Source of the DNA: Dyadobacter sp. CY347
GTDB taxonomy: Bacteria > Bacteroidota > Bacteroidia > Cytophagales > Spirosomataceae
Assembly: GCF_021502655.1 (NCBI RefSeq)
Contig: NZ_JAKFFT010000002.1
Location: 1,116,001 to 1,180,000 of the forward strand
Direction of reading: 5' to 3'
Length of the DNA stretch: 64,000 nt
Position numbers and translations under genes: made by a program. The notes under the pieces were generated by a model. That model ran no database searches. It had not been told where the DNA came from and was given only the letters and a program-made list of their open reading frames with translations. Shown here one piece after another: positions 15,494 to 24,379 of the stretch (its first letter is position 1; every line of letters begins with the position of its first letter).

Positions 15494-16984
15494 GTGATCT
15501 TTACACCAAAAGAAACACTAACCGAGGAAGAGGTGAAGAACGGGTTAAACACCGTTCTCAAAGAAGGAATGACCACCGAAGCCATGGTAACCCTTGCCGG
15601 GGGCACGTTTATGGTGGCATTTGCAATCCTGCTCGGAGCAAGTAATTTTCAGATCGGGCTGCTGGCTTCCTTGCCCACATTCACCAATATCTTCCAGCTT
15701 GTATCGGTGTTTTTGATCCGCAGATATAACAACCGGAGAGCCGTTTCAGTAATTTGCTGCATCCTGGCCCGTATTCCGATGGTGTTACTGGGTGCCATGC
15801 CATTTTTCCTCGGCGCAGACGCTCCGGTTAGCTTGTTGCTTTTTTTTCTGTTTTTCTACTATCTATTTGGTTCCATTGCAGGCCCCAGCTGGAATGCCTG
15901 GATGAAAGACCTGGTGCCAGGCGACATGCTGGGCGCTTTTTTCTCCAAACGGAGCCGCTATGCGCAGACGCTCAATGTTGTACTCAGCATTGTACTGGCC
16001 ATTTCGATCGATTACCTGCGCCGCAATGTGCCGGAATATGAGCTGTATGTATACGCAACCATGTTCATGATGGCCGGGGTTGCCGGCCTGGGGGCAGTGG
16101 CGTTGCTCGCCCGGGTGCCCGAACCCCGATCTTACCTGCCCAACGAAAATATCCTGAAAATGTTTATAAAGCCGCTGCGGGACAACAACTTCCAGCGATT
16201 GCTTGTATTTAATTCGCTCTGGCTATTTGCTGTAAACATTGCTACGCCGTTTTTTACGGTTTACATGCTCAAAACGCTGGGCCTTACACTGGCCTATATC
16301 ATTCCCCTGACCATTCTGAGCCAGCTTTCGAGCATTTTTACCATCGGTTACTGGGGGAAATTTGCAGACCGATACAGTAACAAAACGATTATTTCCATAT
16401 GTGCGCCGCTGTATGTGGCCTGCGTGATTGCCTGGTGTTTTGTAGGGATTTATACCAATTTAATATCCAACCTGGCGCTGCTGGCTGTGATCCATATCGT
16501 GGCCGGTTCGAGCAATGCTGGCACCAACCTGGCACTGACCAACATTGGTTTGAAGCTTGCGCCGTCCCGGGAAGCGATTGTTTATCTTTCTGTTAAAAAT
16601 ATTGTAACCTCCGTTTTCTCCTCCCTGGCACCATTGATCGGCGGTTATCTGGCTGATTATTATACATTAAGACAACTACGCGTCATTGCCGAATGGAGCG
16701 GGCCGACCTTGCAAAAGTCCTTTCGCCTGCTGTTGCTGCATGAATGGAACTTCCTGTTCCTGATCGGCGCAGCGCTGACAGTGGTGGCTTTGCAATTCCT
16801 GCCGCGCGTGCGTGAGGCCGGGGAAGTGCACAAGAGTGTTGTGAAAAGGATCATGCGTACGAGCCTGAAAAGTAATTTGAGGGATTATTTTGTGATCGAT
16901 GTGCTGATCAACTGGCATTCTACATTGAATAATATGCTAAAAATCAACCGCGTAAGTTCCGAGGAGGCACACCGGGAAGATTAA
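15494..16984 (+). CDS. MFS transporter
   Basis: A 496-residue polytopic membrane protein with about 12 hydrophobic segments, beginning after a ~25-residue cytoplasmic N-terminus. The inter-helix motif GKFADRYSNKTI (near residue 288) is the MFS motif A-like loop in the second half; a weaker copy RRYNNRRAVS lies after helix 2. The start is GTG 15494; no upstream ATG is in frame. It sits divergently beside the GT4/GT28 operon, which suggests but does not prove a sugar-related substrate. Its long C-terminal cytosolic tail (from about residue 440) is unusual and basic. Confidence 0.85.
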   Translation: MIFTPKETLTEEEVKNGLNTVLKEGMTTEAMVTLAGGTFMVAFAILLGASNFQIGLLASLPTFTNIFQLVSVFLIRRYNNRRAVSVICCILARIPMVLLGAMPFFLGADAPVSLLLFFLFFYYLFGSIAGPSWNAWMKDLVPGDMLGAFFSKRSRYAQTLNVVLSIVLAISIDYLRRNVPEYELYVYATMFMMAGVAGLGAVALLARVPEPRSYLPNENILKMFIKPLRDNNFQRLLVFNSLWLFAVNIATPFFTVYMLKTLGLTLAYIIPLTILSQLSSIFTIGYWGKFADRYSNKTIISICAPLYVACVIAWCFVGIYTNLISNLALLAVIHIVAGSSNAGTNLALTNIGLKLAPSREAIVYLSVKNIVTSVFSSLAPLIGGYLADYYTLRQLRVIAEWSGPTLQKSFRLLLLHEWNFLFLIGAALTVVALQFLPRVREAGEVHKSVVKRIMRTSLKSNLRDYFVIDVLINWHSTLNNMLKINRVSSEEAHRED

Positions 16985-17022
16985 CGGAAGTTTAATTTTC
17001 GCATCAATTTCACTTGAATGCC

Positions 17023-17052
17023 TTTGGAAAGATAAGTCCGTAGTTATATTTG
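17023..17052 (+). promoter_or_regulatory. Promoter of the iron-uptake operon
   Basis: TTTG (17023-17026), 18-base spacer, TATATTTG (17045-17052): both elements match the Bacteroidota consensus. The next gene starts 13 bases downstream, so the leader is very short. No clear Fur box is seen. Confidence 0.6.
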
Positions 17053-17065
17053 CCCTATCAATACG

Positions 17066-17443
17066 ATGCGAGTTGCGCTGCTCTACATATGGCTCTTTGT
17101 AACAATCCTGCCGACTTTTAGTCAGTGGGGCACCATTGCGTATTACCATATCAACAAGGATTACATTACGCGCGTACTCTGCGAAAACCGCGATAAACCG
17201 CAGCTGCATTGCGATGGACAATGTTTTCTGGCAAAAAAACTGAGAGCTCAGGAAGAAAAAAAAGACCAGCAAACCAGCGAGCAGGTCCGCAACTTGCCTA
17301 CGTTGCATCTATTTGCTTCACCACTGGCTGCATTTGAGTTCTTATCCCAACCTTTTGCACGCAATCAGCAAGCTGCATTTCCTTATCATCTCGCCGTTTA
17401 CCAGGCTCCGCTTACCATTATTTCCCCGCCGCCCTGCGCATAG
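17066..17443 (+). CDS. Small exported/membrane Cys-rich protein upstream of TonB receptor
   Basis: A 125-residue protein of a Bacteroidota family that I recall standing before TonB-dependent metal receptors; it has no assigned function. It begins with a hydrophobic segment (LLYIWLFVTILPTF), then ITRVLCENRDKPQLHCDGQCFLAKKL with three conserved cysteines (Cys38, Cys48, Cys52), a charged Lys/Glu stretch, and ends in PPPCA. The cysteines and histidines suggest metal or heme handling, which is inference from context. It is the first gene of an operon with the siderophore receptor and the PepSY protein. Confidence 0.65.
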   Translation: MRVALLYIWLFVTILPTFSQWGTIAYYHINKDYITRVLCENRDKPQLHCDGQCFLAKKLRAQEEKKDQQTSEQVRNLPTLHLFASPLAAFEFLSQPFARNQQAAFPYHLAVYQAPLTIISPPPCA

Positions 17444-17600
17444 TTGTCATTTTTTCATGGTTGATTGAGGTCAAAAGGTAACATTCGTTATCCTTTCGGA
17501 AAGCATTTCCCTGCCTCAGATCCGTCATTTTAATCTAACAACTAACATCTGCATCCATTTTTGCTTATCAAAATGGGTGTATCTATCCCTGCATATCCGA

Positions 17601-19970
17601 ATGAAATTTCAATATCTTTTTCTATTACTGGCCATGCTTAGTCGTGGCCTCAATTCCTACGCTCAAACCGACCAGGGCACACTCAACGGGCGTATTGTCA
17701 ATGCCGAAGAACAGCCTGTGGTGGGCGCTACCATTGCATTCCAAAATACAACCCTTGGAACTATTACCGATGAAAAAGGCCAGTTCAGCCTCACAGGCAT
17801 CACACCCGGATCTTACATTTTGACTGTTTCCAATGTGGGATATACCGCTTATACCCAGAGCATGCGGATTTCAAAAGGTAAAAATGCGTTTATCAACCTG
17901 CAATTATCCGAAAGCAACCAGGAGCTGAAAGAAGTCATTGTCAGTGCGGCCAAAAACAGTTACAATGTGGCGTCATCCAACAGCTCCACCCGCCTCGACG
18001 TGCCCTTACTTTCCACGCCTCAATCCGTACAGGTGGTTCCCTCAGCCGTACTGCGGGACCGGCAGGCATTTACGCTCAACGAGATCGCAGGCACATTCAC
18101 CGGCATGAAAGCCAACAATGGCAACGGTTCGTTTCAAATACGCGGCTTTACTGCCTACTCTCCGAATGACGCCAGTTTCCTGCTTTTTAATGGAATTCGT
18201 GGGAATCTGTATTTGTGGAGCCAGCAGCCGTTGCTGTACAACATTGAATCCGTAGAATTGCTGCGCGGGCCCTCAGGAGCTTTGTTCAGCGAAGGCTCGC
18301 CGGGCGGCGTTGTTAATTTTATTACAAAAAAACCATTATCTGAAAAGCGGGCAAGTGTGGATTTATCGCTGGGCAGCTGGGGATTTGGAAGAGGGTCGGT
18401 TGACTTCTCCGGGCCTATTTCCAATCAGAAAAAGCTGTTGTACCGGGCCATAATCGGCTATGACCGCTCTGAGAGTTTCAGGGATTATCAAAAGAAGCAA
18501 AACCTGCTCATCGCTCCATCGCTGACTTACCTCGTGCGTGACCGGACTTCACTAAACCTGGAACTTAACTATACTTACTCCAAGGCAGTTCAGCAGTACG
18601 ATAACGGAAGCTTCATTTACACCCGTCCCGACGGCACATTTGATTTCAACCATTATCCCAACAACCTGACCATCCAGAGCCCGACCGATTACGGGAAAAC
18701 GCATAATGCATCGGCTACGCTGAGTTTGAACCATCAGATCAGCCCTAATCTAAAACTCACAGTCGTTGAGCGCGCAGTGCGTAATGTACTCGATTACACA
18801 GACCACATTCCGGTGGGAAGGATCCGGAATGATTCCATCAGCCGGGGATATCAGGATTGGGAAACAGACCGTTTCAGCCTGCAAACGACGGCTTTTGCAA
18901 TATATACAACGAGCACAGGCGCGCTGGGTCACCAGATTATTGTGGGGGCGGACTACAACCGTTATGGCTGGACGCAAAATGATTACCAGTATAAATCTTC
19001 CACGCGCATTTCTATCTTGAAACCGGATTACACAGGCAGCATTCCCGATGCCTCCGTTCCGGCCGATGAGTCCGATGACAACAAGCGCATTACCAACCTG
19101 ATCGGTGCCTACATTCAGGACCAGGTCAGTGTCGGGGACAAATTGAAAGTGTTGCTATCCGTTCGTTATGATGACTACAATGGTAAGGAAACACCTTTGT
19201 CGGATCGCGATAACAAGCAGGGCGATGAATTGAAAACATCAGGCTGGATCCCCAGGGTAGCACTGGTATATTTGCCTGTAAAGAATGTGTCGGTTTACGG
19301 AACATATCTGAAATCTTTCAACCCGCAAACCTCAAACAATGTCCTGGCAGGCGGACCATTCCCGACCCGACAAGCGACCCAATATGAAGTAGGTTCCAAA
19401 GCCGATCTGATCGGTAACCGGTTTTCAGCCACATTGTCGCTCTACCAGATCAATTATGCTAATATCCTCACAGCGGCACCTACGGAAGAAAACTCGCACC
19501 GGCAAGCTGCCATTGACGGCACGCGCAGCAGGGGAGGGGAATTTTCGGTTGTTGGAAACCTGAACAGACTGAGTCTGATCGCCGGCTATGCATTCAACGA
19601 ACATGAATTGGTAAGCACCACCACCTACGGGAAAAAAGGAGACCGATTTGCGAATGCGCCCAAGCACCAGATCAACTTCTGGGGTAAATATGCAATTCCG
19701 TCCCAGGCGCTCAAAGGGCTGGGAATCGCTGCGGGCGTGCGTTATGTGAGCGATCAGGTAGGTTTGCTGAGCAATCAGAACTTCGTTTTTCCATCTTACA
19801 CGGTTTTGGATGCGGCCATTTCGTATACGCGGAACAGGTACCAGTTTCAGGTTAATGCGTACAACCTGACCAACAAGCACTACTTCACCGGAAGCCGGTC
19901 GGGCGTGACATTGGCAGGCTTAGGCGATCCTTTTAATATCAGGGTTGGAATTAGTTATCAACTCTGGTAA
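17601..19970 (+). CDS. TonB-dependent siderophore receptor
   Basis: Outer-membrane receptor that imports a ferric siderophore with TonB energy. From ATG 17601 it has 789 residues: signal peptide ending at SYAQ, a carboxypeptidase-regulatory-like domain (LNGRIVNAEEQPVVGATIAF, about residues 30-105), the plug (VSAAKNSYNVASSNSSTRLD, then LLRGPSGALFSEGSPGGVVNFITKKP), and a beta-barrel to the last strand GISYQLW, which ends in an aromatic residue as expected for BAM substrates. The GTG at 17577 gives eight extra residues without signal character, so ATG was chosen. The PLSTPQSVQVV motif supports the siderophore subclass. The PepSY gene follows after 15 bases. Confidence 0.93.
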   Translation: MKFQYLFLLLAMLSRGLNSYAQTDQGTLNGRIVNAEEQPVVGATIAFQNTTLGTITDEKGQFSLTGITPGSYILTVSNVGYTAYTQSMRISKGKNAFINLQLSESNQELKEVIVSAAKNSYNVASSNSSTRLDVPLLSTPQSVQVVPSAVLRDRQAFTLNEIAGTFTGMKANNGNGSFQIRGFTAYSPNDASFLLFNGIRGNLYLWSQQPLLYNIESVELLRGPSGALFSEGSPGGVVNFITKKPLSEKRASVDLSLGSWGFGRGSVDFSGPISNQKKLLYRAIIGYDRSESFRDYQKKQNLLIAPSLTYLVRDRTSLNLELNYTYSKAVQQYDNGSFIYTRPDGTFDFNHYPNNLTIQSPTDYGKTHNASATLSLNHQISPNLKLTVVERAVRNVLDYTDHIPVGRIRNDSISRGYQDWETDRFSLQTTAFAIYTTSTGALGHQIIVGADYNRYGWTQNDYQYKSSTRISILKPDYTGSIPDASVPADESDDNKRITNLIGAYIQDQVSVGDKLKVLLSVRYDDYNGKETPLSDRDNKQGDELKTSGWIPRVALVYLPVKNVSVYGTYLKSFNPQTSNNVLAGGPFPTRQATQYEVGSKADLIGNRFSATLSLYQINYANILTAAPTEENSHRQAAIDGTRSRGGEFSVVGNLNRLSLIAGYAFNEHELVSTTTYGKKGDRFANAPKHQINFWGKYAIPSQALKGLGIAAGVRYVSDQVGLLSNQNFVFPSYTVLDAAISYTRNRYQFQVNAYNLTNKHYFTGSRSGVTLAGLGDPFNIRVGISYQLW

Positions 19971-19985
19971 GCTGTCTGGATTTTT

Positions 19986-21125
19986 ATGAAAAAAACAAAG
20001 TACACAAGAAGTTTATTCAAGCTGCACAGCTGGCTTGGGCTTGTTACGGGCATATTTCTGATTTTGTTGGGGTTAAGCGGTTCGATCCTGGTTTTCAAAA
20101 CAGAGCTCGACCAGTTTGCAAACCGGAACTTGCTCCACGTTTCACCAACGGGTCCTCACGTGCCGAAGGACGCCCTGATGCATTGCTATGAAACCATTAC
20201 CAACCGGTATCCAAACCTGGATGGCATCGCCTGGCTCAATCCCGAAGCCGGGCCGGGTGATGCCTATGATTTCAGGATCTATTTTAACGATGCACGGCTG
20301 ATGACTTACGATCTGGCATTAATCTCATTTAATCCTTATACCAATGCGATATTGAGGGAAGGGCCGGCGAGTCAGTTTATGCCGAGTTTTATTGAATGGT
20401 TGTTCCAATTTCATTTTAGCTTCCAGCTGGGCATTCCCGGCGCGGCGCTCACGGCCATTTTTGGTATCACAATGCTGCTGTCTGTGCTTACCGGTGCGAT
20501 TGTGTACCGGAAAATGATCTGGCGGGTTTTGTCTTTTCAAATTTCCATCAACCGCAAAAACTGGCGCACCATCAGCTCCGATCTGCACCGGATCGTAGGG
20601 GTATGGTCACTGGTTTTTAATGCAATCATTTTTTTTACCGGTTTCTGGATGAACCTGTTTGCTTTTGAGCCCAAAACCTGGGAAAAAGAAATCCTATCAG
20701 CTAGGTTGAATAAGACAATGACGGTTTCCGCTGATCAAATGCTTCGTGCCGCTAAGAATGCGCTGCCCGACCTGGATCCAACATATGTTTATCTGCCGAC
20801 TCAACCTGAACGTAAATTTGAGGTCAGGGGCTATGGGCAGGGACAATGGAAACTTTGGGGAGCCCTGAATTCGGTCAGAATCGACCAATACACAGGTGAA
20901 CTTGTGAAAGTCAGCACATTAGCTGATAAATCTGTTGGAGAACGGATCGAAGCTACGTTTCACCCTTTGCATGTAGGTAGTTTTGGCGGACTGCCTGTCA
21001 GGATATTTTATGTACTCATCGGGCTGACGCCCGGGGTGCTGTCCGTGACGGGTTTTCTGCTCTGGTGGCGGCGAACCGGAAAGTTCTCCAAAGGACCGAT
21101 CAGCAATGCCCGCCAGCCAGCCTAA
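19986..21125 (+). CDS. PepSY-associated TM helix protein (iron-uptake associated)
   Basis: A 379-residue inner-membrane protein with four or so transmembrane segments: SWLGLVTGIFLILLGLSGSI near residues 15-35, AALTAIFGITMLLSVLTGAIVY around 152-174, VWSLVFNAIIFFTGFWMNLF near 205-225, and VRIFYVLIGLTPGVLSVTGFLLWW before the C-terminal basic tail. The loops carry PepSY domains. Proteins of this type accompany siderophore receptors and are thought to reduce ferric-siderophores or carry heme; conserved His residues in the TM segments (LHSWLG, LHRIVG, HPLHVG) fit heme coordination. It is the third gene of the operon. Confidence 0.88.
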   Translation: MKKTKYTRSLFKLHSWLGLVTGIFLILLGLSGSILVFKTELDQFANRNLLHVSPTGPHVPKDALMHCYETITNRYPNLDGIAWLNPEAGPGDAYDFRIYFNDARLMTYDLALISFNPYTNAILREGPASQFMPSFIEWLFQFHFSFQLGIPGAALTAIFGITMLLSVLTGAIVYRKMIWRVLSFQISINRKNWRTISSDLHRIVGVWSLVFNAIIFFTGFWMNLFAFEPKTWEKEILSARLNKTMTVSADQMLRAAKNALPDLDPTYVYLPTQPERKFEVRGYGQGQWKLWGALNSVRIDQYTGELVKVSTLADKSVGERIEATFHPLHVGSFGGLPVRIFYVLIGLTPGVLSVTGFLLWWRRTGKFSKGPISNARQPA

Positions 21126-21152
21126 GCGCCTCTTTAACGACTTGGATTGGAA

Positions 21153-21431
21153 TTATGAGGGAGTGTAGTGGCCTTTTGCAGAGACAACAGTAACGGTTAC
21201 TTTTGACTCGTCAACTGCATAAATGATCCGGTGTTCCTGGTTTATTCTTCTTGACCAAAATCCAGCCAGGTTGTGCTTTAATTGTTCGGGCTGTCCCGTT
21301 CCGGTATATGGATGCTCAGTCAATTCGTCAAGGGTATTTCGGATTTTTCTGAGCAAAGGCTTATTGCCTGATTTTTTAAATTTGTCAATTCCTTCAAGTG
21401 CCTTTGGGGTAAATTCAACAGCATAACTCAT
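21153..21431 (-). CDS. yoeB: YoeB/Txe family toxin (ribosome-dependent mRNA interferase)
   Basis: A 92-residue RelE-superfamily toxin. The C-terminal block LKHNLAGFWSRRINQEHRIIY and the end VVSAKGHY match YoeB almost word for word, including the catalytic Glu (about 46 in the family's LxEHPYTGTGQPEQLK region), Arg (RRINQEHR), His and terminal Tyr. YoeB cleaves mRNA at the ribosomal A site. Its start overlaps the antitoxin stop as ATGA (21428-21431). The gene appears intact. Confidence 0.93.
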   Translation of the reverse strand: MSYAVEFTPKALEGIDKFKKSGNKPLLRKIRNTLDELTEHPYTGTGQPEQLKHNLAGFWSRRINQEHRIIYAVDESKVTVTVVSAKGHYTPS

Positions 21432-21679
21432 AGGCCCAGCAACTTGTCAAAGTCGGCTTTATCAACTTTTATCGTGTTGCCTTTCCGATACTGGTCGATG
21501 CCTTCCTGAATGTCGGCCATTGTTTCCGGATCCATGAAATATTTATCCTTCTCGCCTACAGGAGTCAAGGCATAAGCTTTCTCCTTGCCGCGCTGAATGA
21601 TGATCTGTTCATTTTTATCAGCAAGATCCATGTATTTTTTTTGATTGTCCCTGAATTCTCTTGAACTAATAACCAGCAT
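21428..21679 (-). CDS. yefM: YefM/Phd family antitoxin
   Basis: Partner of YoeB: an 83-residue Phd/YefM protein beginning MLVISSREFRDNQKKYMDLADK, the DNA-binding N-terminal half, followed by QIIIQRGKEKAYALTPV and an acidic, flexible toxin-binding tail. An upstream in-frame start at 21712 would lie within the promoter/operator, so ATG 21679 was chosen. The pair should repress its own promoter; a matching palindrome lies at 21694-21712. Confidence 0.92.
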   Translation of the reverse strand: MLVISSREFRDNQKKYMDLADKNEQIIIQRGKEKAYALTPVGEKDKYFMDPETMADIQEGIDQYRKGNTIKVDKADFDKLLGL

Positions 21680-21693
21680 GATTGAGTAGATGA

Positions 21694-21719
21694 GTGTACG
21701 GAATTGGTACACAAATATA
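21694..21719 (-). promoter_or_regulatory. yefM-yoeB promoter and operator
   Basis: On the minus strand an exact -7 box TATATTTG (21712-21719) is directly followed by the inverted repeat GTGTAC-7 nt-GTACAC (21707-21712 and 21694-21699). The GTAC core is that of known YefM operators (TGTACA). The -7 box shares one base with the palindrome, so bound antitoxin would block transcription. The antitoxin start is 15 bases further on. Confidence 0.6.
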
Positions 21720-21737
21720 CATAATAAATCAAAAAAA

Positions 21738-21765
21738 GCTCATGACCAAACAAATGGTCATGAGC
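21738..21765 (-). terminator. Intrinsic terminator of the ice-binding protein gene
   Basis: A perfect 11-bp stem (GCTCATGACCA/TGGTCATGAGC) with a 6-base loop, followed on the minus strand by TTTTTTT. It is about 100 bases past the stop of the gene at 21867 and also isolates the yefM promoter. Confidence 0.8.
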
Positions 21766-21866
21766 GATCGGGTATAAATTTGATAGTTTAAATGGTCTCG
21801 CAGAAGTTCATAGTAAAGAATGTTAGTGTGCATATAGCTGCTTACATCTATCTAAAAATACTATGG

Positions 21867-23105
21867 CTATTTCTTGAAGACTTTGGCACGATCCACTGAT
21901 CCGTCAGCGAACGTTACCTTAACAATATAAAGCCCTGCCGGGAAAGAGTTGATGTTGAATTCTGAGATCGCGTTCGAAGAATCGGCGTTTTTCTGGTCAA
22001 GGATCAGCTTTCCGGAAACATCCATGAACTGCACACGAGCGATCTGATCCAGATCTTTTGAAAGAACAGAAAGGCGGTCGATGGCTGGGTTTGGATAAAA
22101 GGCTGTTCTGTTAGCGGATTGGAAGTTAATGCTTCTGATCCGGCTAAAAGCGAAAGTCCCGTCCTTATCAATCATTTTCAAACGGTATAAGTTGTTGCCT
22201 GATTTCGGCGTTGCATCTGAAAAAGCGTAAGTAAGAAGCTTAGTACTTTCCCCATTTGACATTACACTGCCTACTGCCATCCACACTTTGCCGTTTTGGC
22301 TGCGCTGAATTTCGAAACGGTCGCTGTTTGTTTCCGCTGTTGTTGCCCAGTTTAATGTTACAGACGACTGTTCGCCTTTTTTCACATCAAAGCTTACAAG
22401 TGTTACGGGAAGGGAAACTTCTGTGTTGGAAACAGTATTGTTGTTCAGCGAAATTTTTCCGGCTGTGGAAAGCGCCCTTCCGGAAAGCGTCGCACCAGAC
22501 CCCAGTGAAATGGCGCCCCGGTTCACAACTGTTCCGGTAAATTCGGTGTCGGCTGCCAGGTTGAATGCACCATCAACCAGGAAGTATACATTTTTAGGCA
22601 ATGTTCCGCCTGTTAAAACAATATTCGCTCCACCGTCAACAGAAAATGCTCCGCCGATTTTAATCACAAAAATCGCATCCGCATCGCCACCTCCGTTCAA
22701 AATAAGACTTCCGGAAATTGCCGTTGCGCCAGTGCTGCAATGGATGCCGGGGGCAAGTATTGTTACACCGTCGATCGTGGCACCCAGTACAGGGCCGCAA
22801 GGATTAGATGTTTCACTGGCAAGCACAGTATAAGCGTTGGACACCGCTCCTACGGCTGCCAGTCCCTCCGTATCACCAAAATGGGTTTGGCCTGTGACCG
22901 TCGCCGAACTACCGGTAACTAGGCCTGCTCCGTTTCCGATATCGCCGGTAACCAGGGTTGTTCCGACATTGGCAAATTCCCCAGCGGAAGTATAAAGTGC
23001 AAAGGTTTCAGCCGCGCCTAATGTAGGCACAGTCTGTGCCACACCGAAATGGCAAATTGCAGAAAGTGAAACAGTTAGAATGTTGAAGAAGAAAGATGTT
23101 TTCAT
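21867..23105 (-). CDS. Secreted ice-binding protein (DUF3494) with T9SS sorting domain
   Basis: A 412-residue exported protein from ATG 23105; an upstream start at 23138 adds only non-signal residues. After a signal peptide (ending VAQ) comes the DUF3494 beta-helix: LGAAETFALYTSAGEFANVG, LVTGDIGNGAGLVTG, then GDADAIFVIKIGGAFSVDGGANIVLTGG and KNVYFLVDGAFNLAADTEFTGT, to about residue 220. A fibronectin-like segment leads to a type IX secretion C-terminal domain (FYPNPAIDRLSV ... FPAGLYIVKVTFADG ... AKVFKK). DUF3494 proteins bind ice and inhibit its recrystallisation; binding here is predicted, not shown. It would be released or surface-bound by the T9SS, whose genes are not in this window. Confidence 0.9.
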   Translation of the reverse strand: MKTSFFFNILTVSLSAICHFGVAQTVPTLGAAETFALYTSAGEFANVGTTLVTGDIGNGAGLVTGSSATVTGQTHFGDTEGLAAVGAVSNAYTVLASETSNPCGPVLGATIDGVTILAPGIHCSTGATAISGSLILNGGGDADAIFVIKIGGAFSVDGGANIVLTGGTLPKNVYFLVDGAFNLAADTEFTGTVVNRGAISLGSGATLSGRALSTAGKISLNNNTVSNTEVSLPVTLVSFDVKKGEQSSVTLNWATTAETNSDRFEIQRSQNGKVWMAVGSVMSNGESTKLLTYAFSDATPKSGNNLYRLKMIDKDGTFAFSRIRSINFQSANRTAFYPNPAIDRLSVLSKDLDQIARVQFMDVSGKLILDQKNADSSNAISEFNINSFPAGLYIVKVTFADGSVDRAKVFKK

Positions 23106-23202
23106 ATTGCTTGGTATAAATTGTGATGATATTATCACAACACAAATATGATTCTTGCTCCATCAAGTAATGTTATAGCATGCGTAGTATTAGTTGTAAC
23201 AT

Positions 23203-23763
23203 TCACACGTTTTCCAGGTTCCCGCTTCTTTTTCTTTTGAGTTGTTTGTAAAATGAAGGAGTCAGGCCGGTTATCTGTTTAAACTGGTTCGATAAGTAGG
23301 CAACGCTGCTGTAATTCAGTTTGTGAGATATCTGCGTCAGGTTCAGCTCGTTATAAAGGATTAGCTCCTTTACACGCTCAATTTTATGGATGATGATAAA
23401 TTGCTGTATCGTAATGCCTTTTACCTCCGAAAAGACGTTGGCCAGATACGTGTAATCATAGCCCAATTGTTTGCTGATATAATCGGAATGATTTGTTTTT
23501 GGCAGCTCATCCGAGTAGTGGATCATCTGGACAATGAGGTTTTTAATTTTTTCAATCAAAATGCTCTTTTTGTCGTCCATCAGTTCCAGGCCTGATTTAA
23601 GCAGGTTATTTTTCAGCATTTCACGCTGCTGCGGAAACATCTCTCCTGCAATTTCGACCATTCCAAGGTCAACGAGCGAGTAGGCTATTTCAAGCTTTCG
23701 CAGCTCTGCTTCGACCATCATTTTGCACCGCAAACTGACCATGTATTTAATGTAGAGTTTCAT
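23203..23763 (-). CDS. AraC family transcriptional regulator
   Basis: A 186-residue regulator. The C-terminal AraC domain (about residues 75-180) has both helix-turn-helix units: DYTYLANVFSEVKGITIQQFIIIHKIERVKELI and LTQISHKLNYSSVAYLSNQFKQITGLTPSFYKQ. The short N-terminal part (LEIAYSLVDLGMVEIAGE) is the small sensor type common in Bacteroidota rather than a cupin. It is upstream of the ice-binding gene on the same strand (97-base gap) and divergent from the SusC gene, so it could act on either. Effector unknown. Confidence 0.85.
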   Translation of the reverse strand: MKLYIKYMVSLRCKMMVEAELRKLEIAYSLVDLGMVEIAGEMFPQQREMLKNNLLKSGLELMDDKKSILIEKIKNLIVQMIHYSDELPKTNHSDYISKQLGYDYTYLANVFSEVKGITIQQFIIIHKIERVKELILYNELNLTQISHKLNYSSVAYLSNQFKQITGLTPSFYKQLKRKRSGNLENV

Positions 23764-24379
23764 TCAAATTATGTGTTCGATGGTTTACGTTAATTATTGA
23801 TAGGACAGTCCGTTCCCACGCAAGAAAAGTAAGTATAAAAAACCCAACATCTTGAAATAATTGGTCAAATTGTAAAATAAACTCTACGTATATACCTCAA
23901 ACTATCCAGTTATTTTTTGGGGGTTCATGGCTACCAGATTTGCCGTGAAATTCCGAGCTATACCAGGATATCTATTTATACTACAAGAATTACGCAGATT
24001 GGATATGGTAATATTTTTCAATAAAATGCTTGTTTATTCATAAAAAAGATCAAAATACAGTCAATACTAATCAAATCCTGAAACGTTTTTGGTATTATTT
24101 TGCTTTAAAATTGTACTGTGAAAATCGATTGAAACAAGTAAAAATCATCATAAACTAAACCTTGCCTATGGATACTCAAAACAGTACTAAATAGCATAAC
24201 GTTTATAGTATACGGTTAGGTCATTGTGCGTCGTTTCCGCAGCAATGATGCTGATTTAGCCCTTTCCCAGATGTTAACCTGACGAATTGTTTTGTTTGTC
24301 GGGGTGGCAATATTATGTCCAACGTTCAACACCATTAATCCTGATTCTTATTTCTCACCGTTAAGTTAAACTCAATTGT
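23764..24379. other. Long intergenic region upstream of susC
   Basis: 616 bases, AT-rich, without a convincing gene. A short frame MDTQNSTK (ATG 24168) is too small to judge. TTATTTTG near 24093 is one base off a -7 box; transcription from there would give a ~280-base leader. A 6-bp stem pairs TCATTG (24221) with CAATGA (24242). No known riboswitch was recognised. Confidence 0.35.

Noticed and set aside
22256..22833. Plus-strand frames antisense to the ice-binding gene
   Set aside because: Shadows of a gene with clear domain signatures on the other strand.
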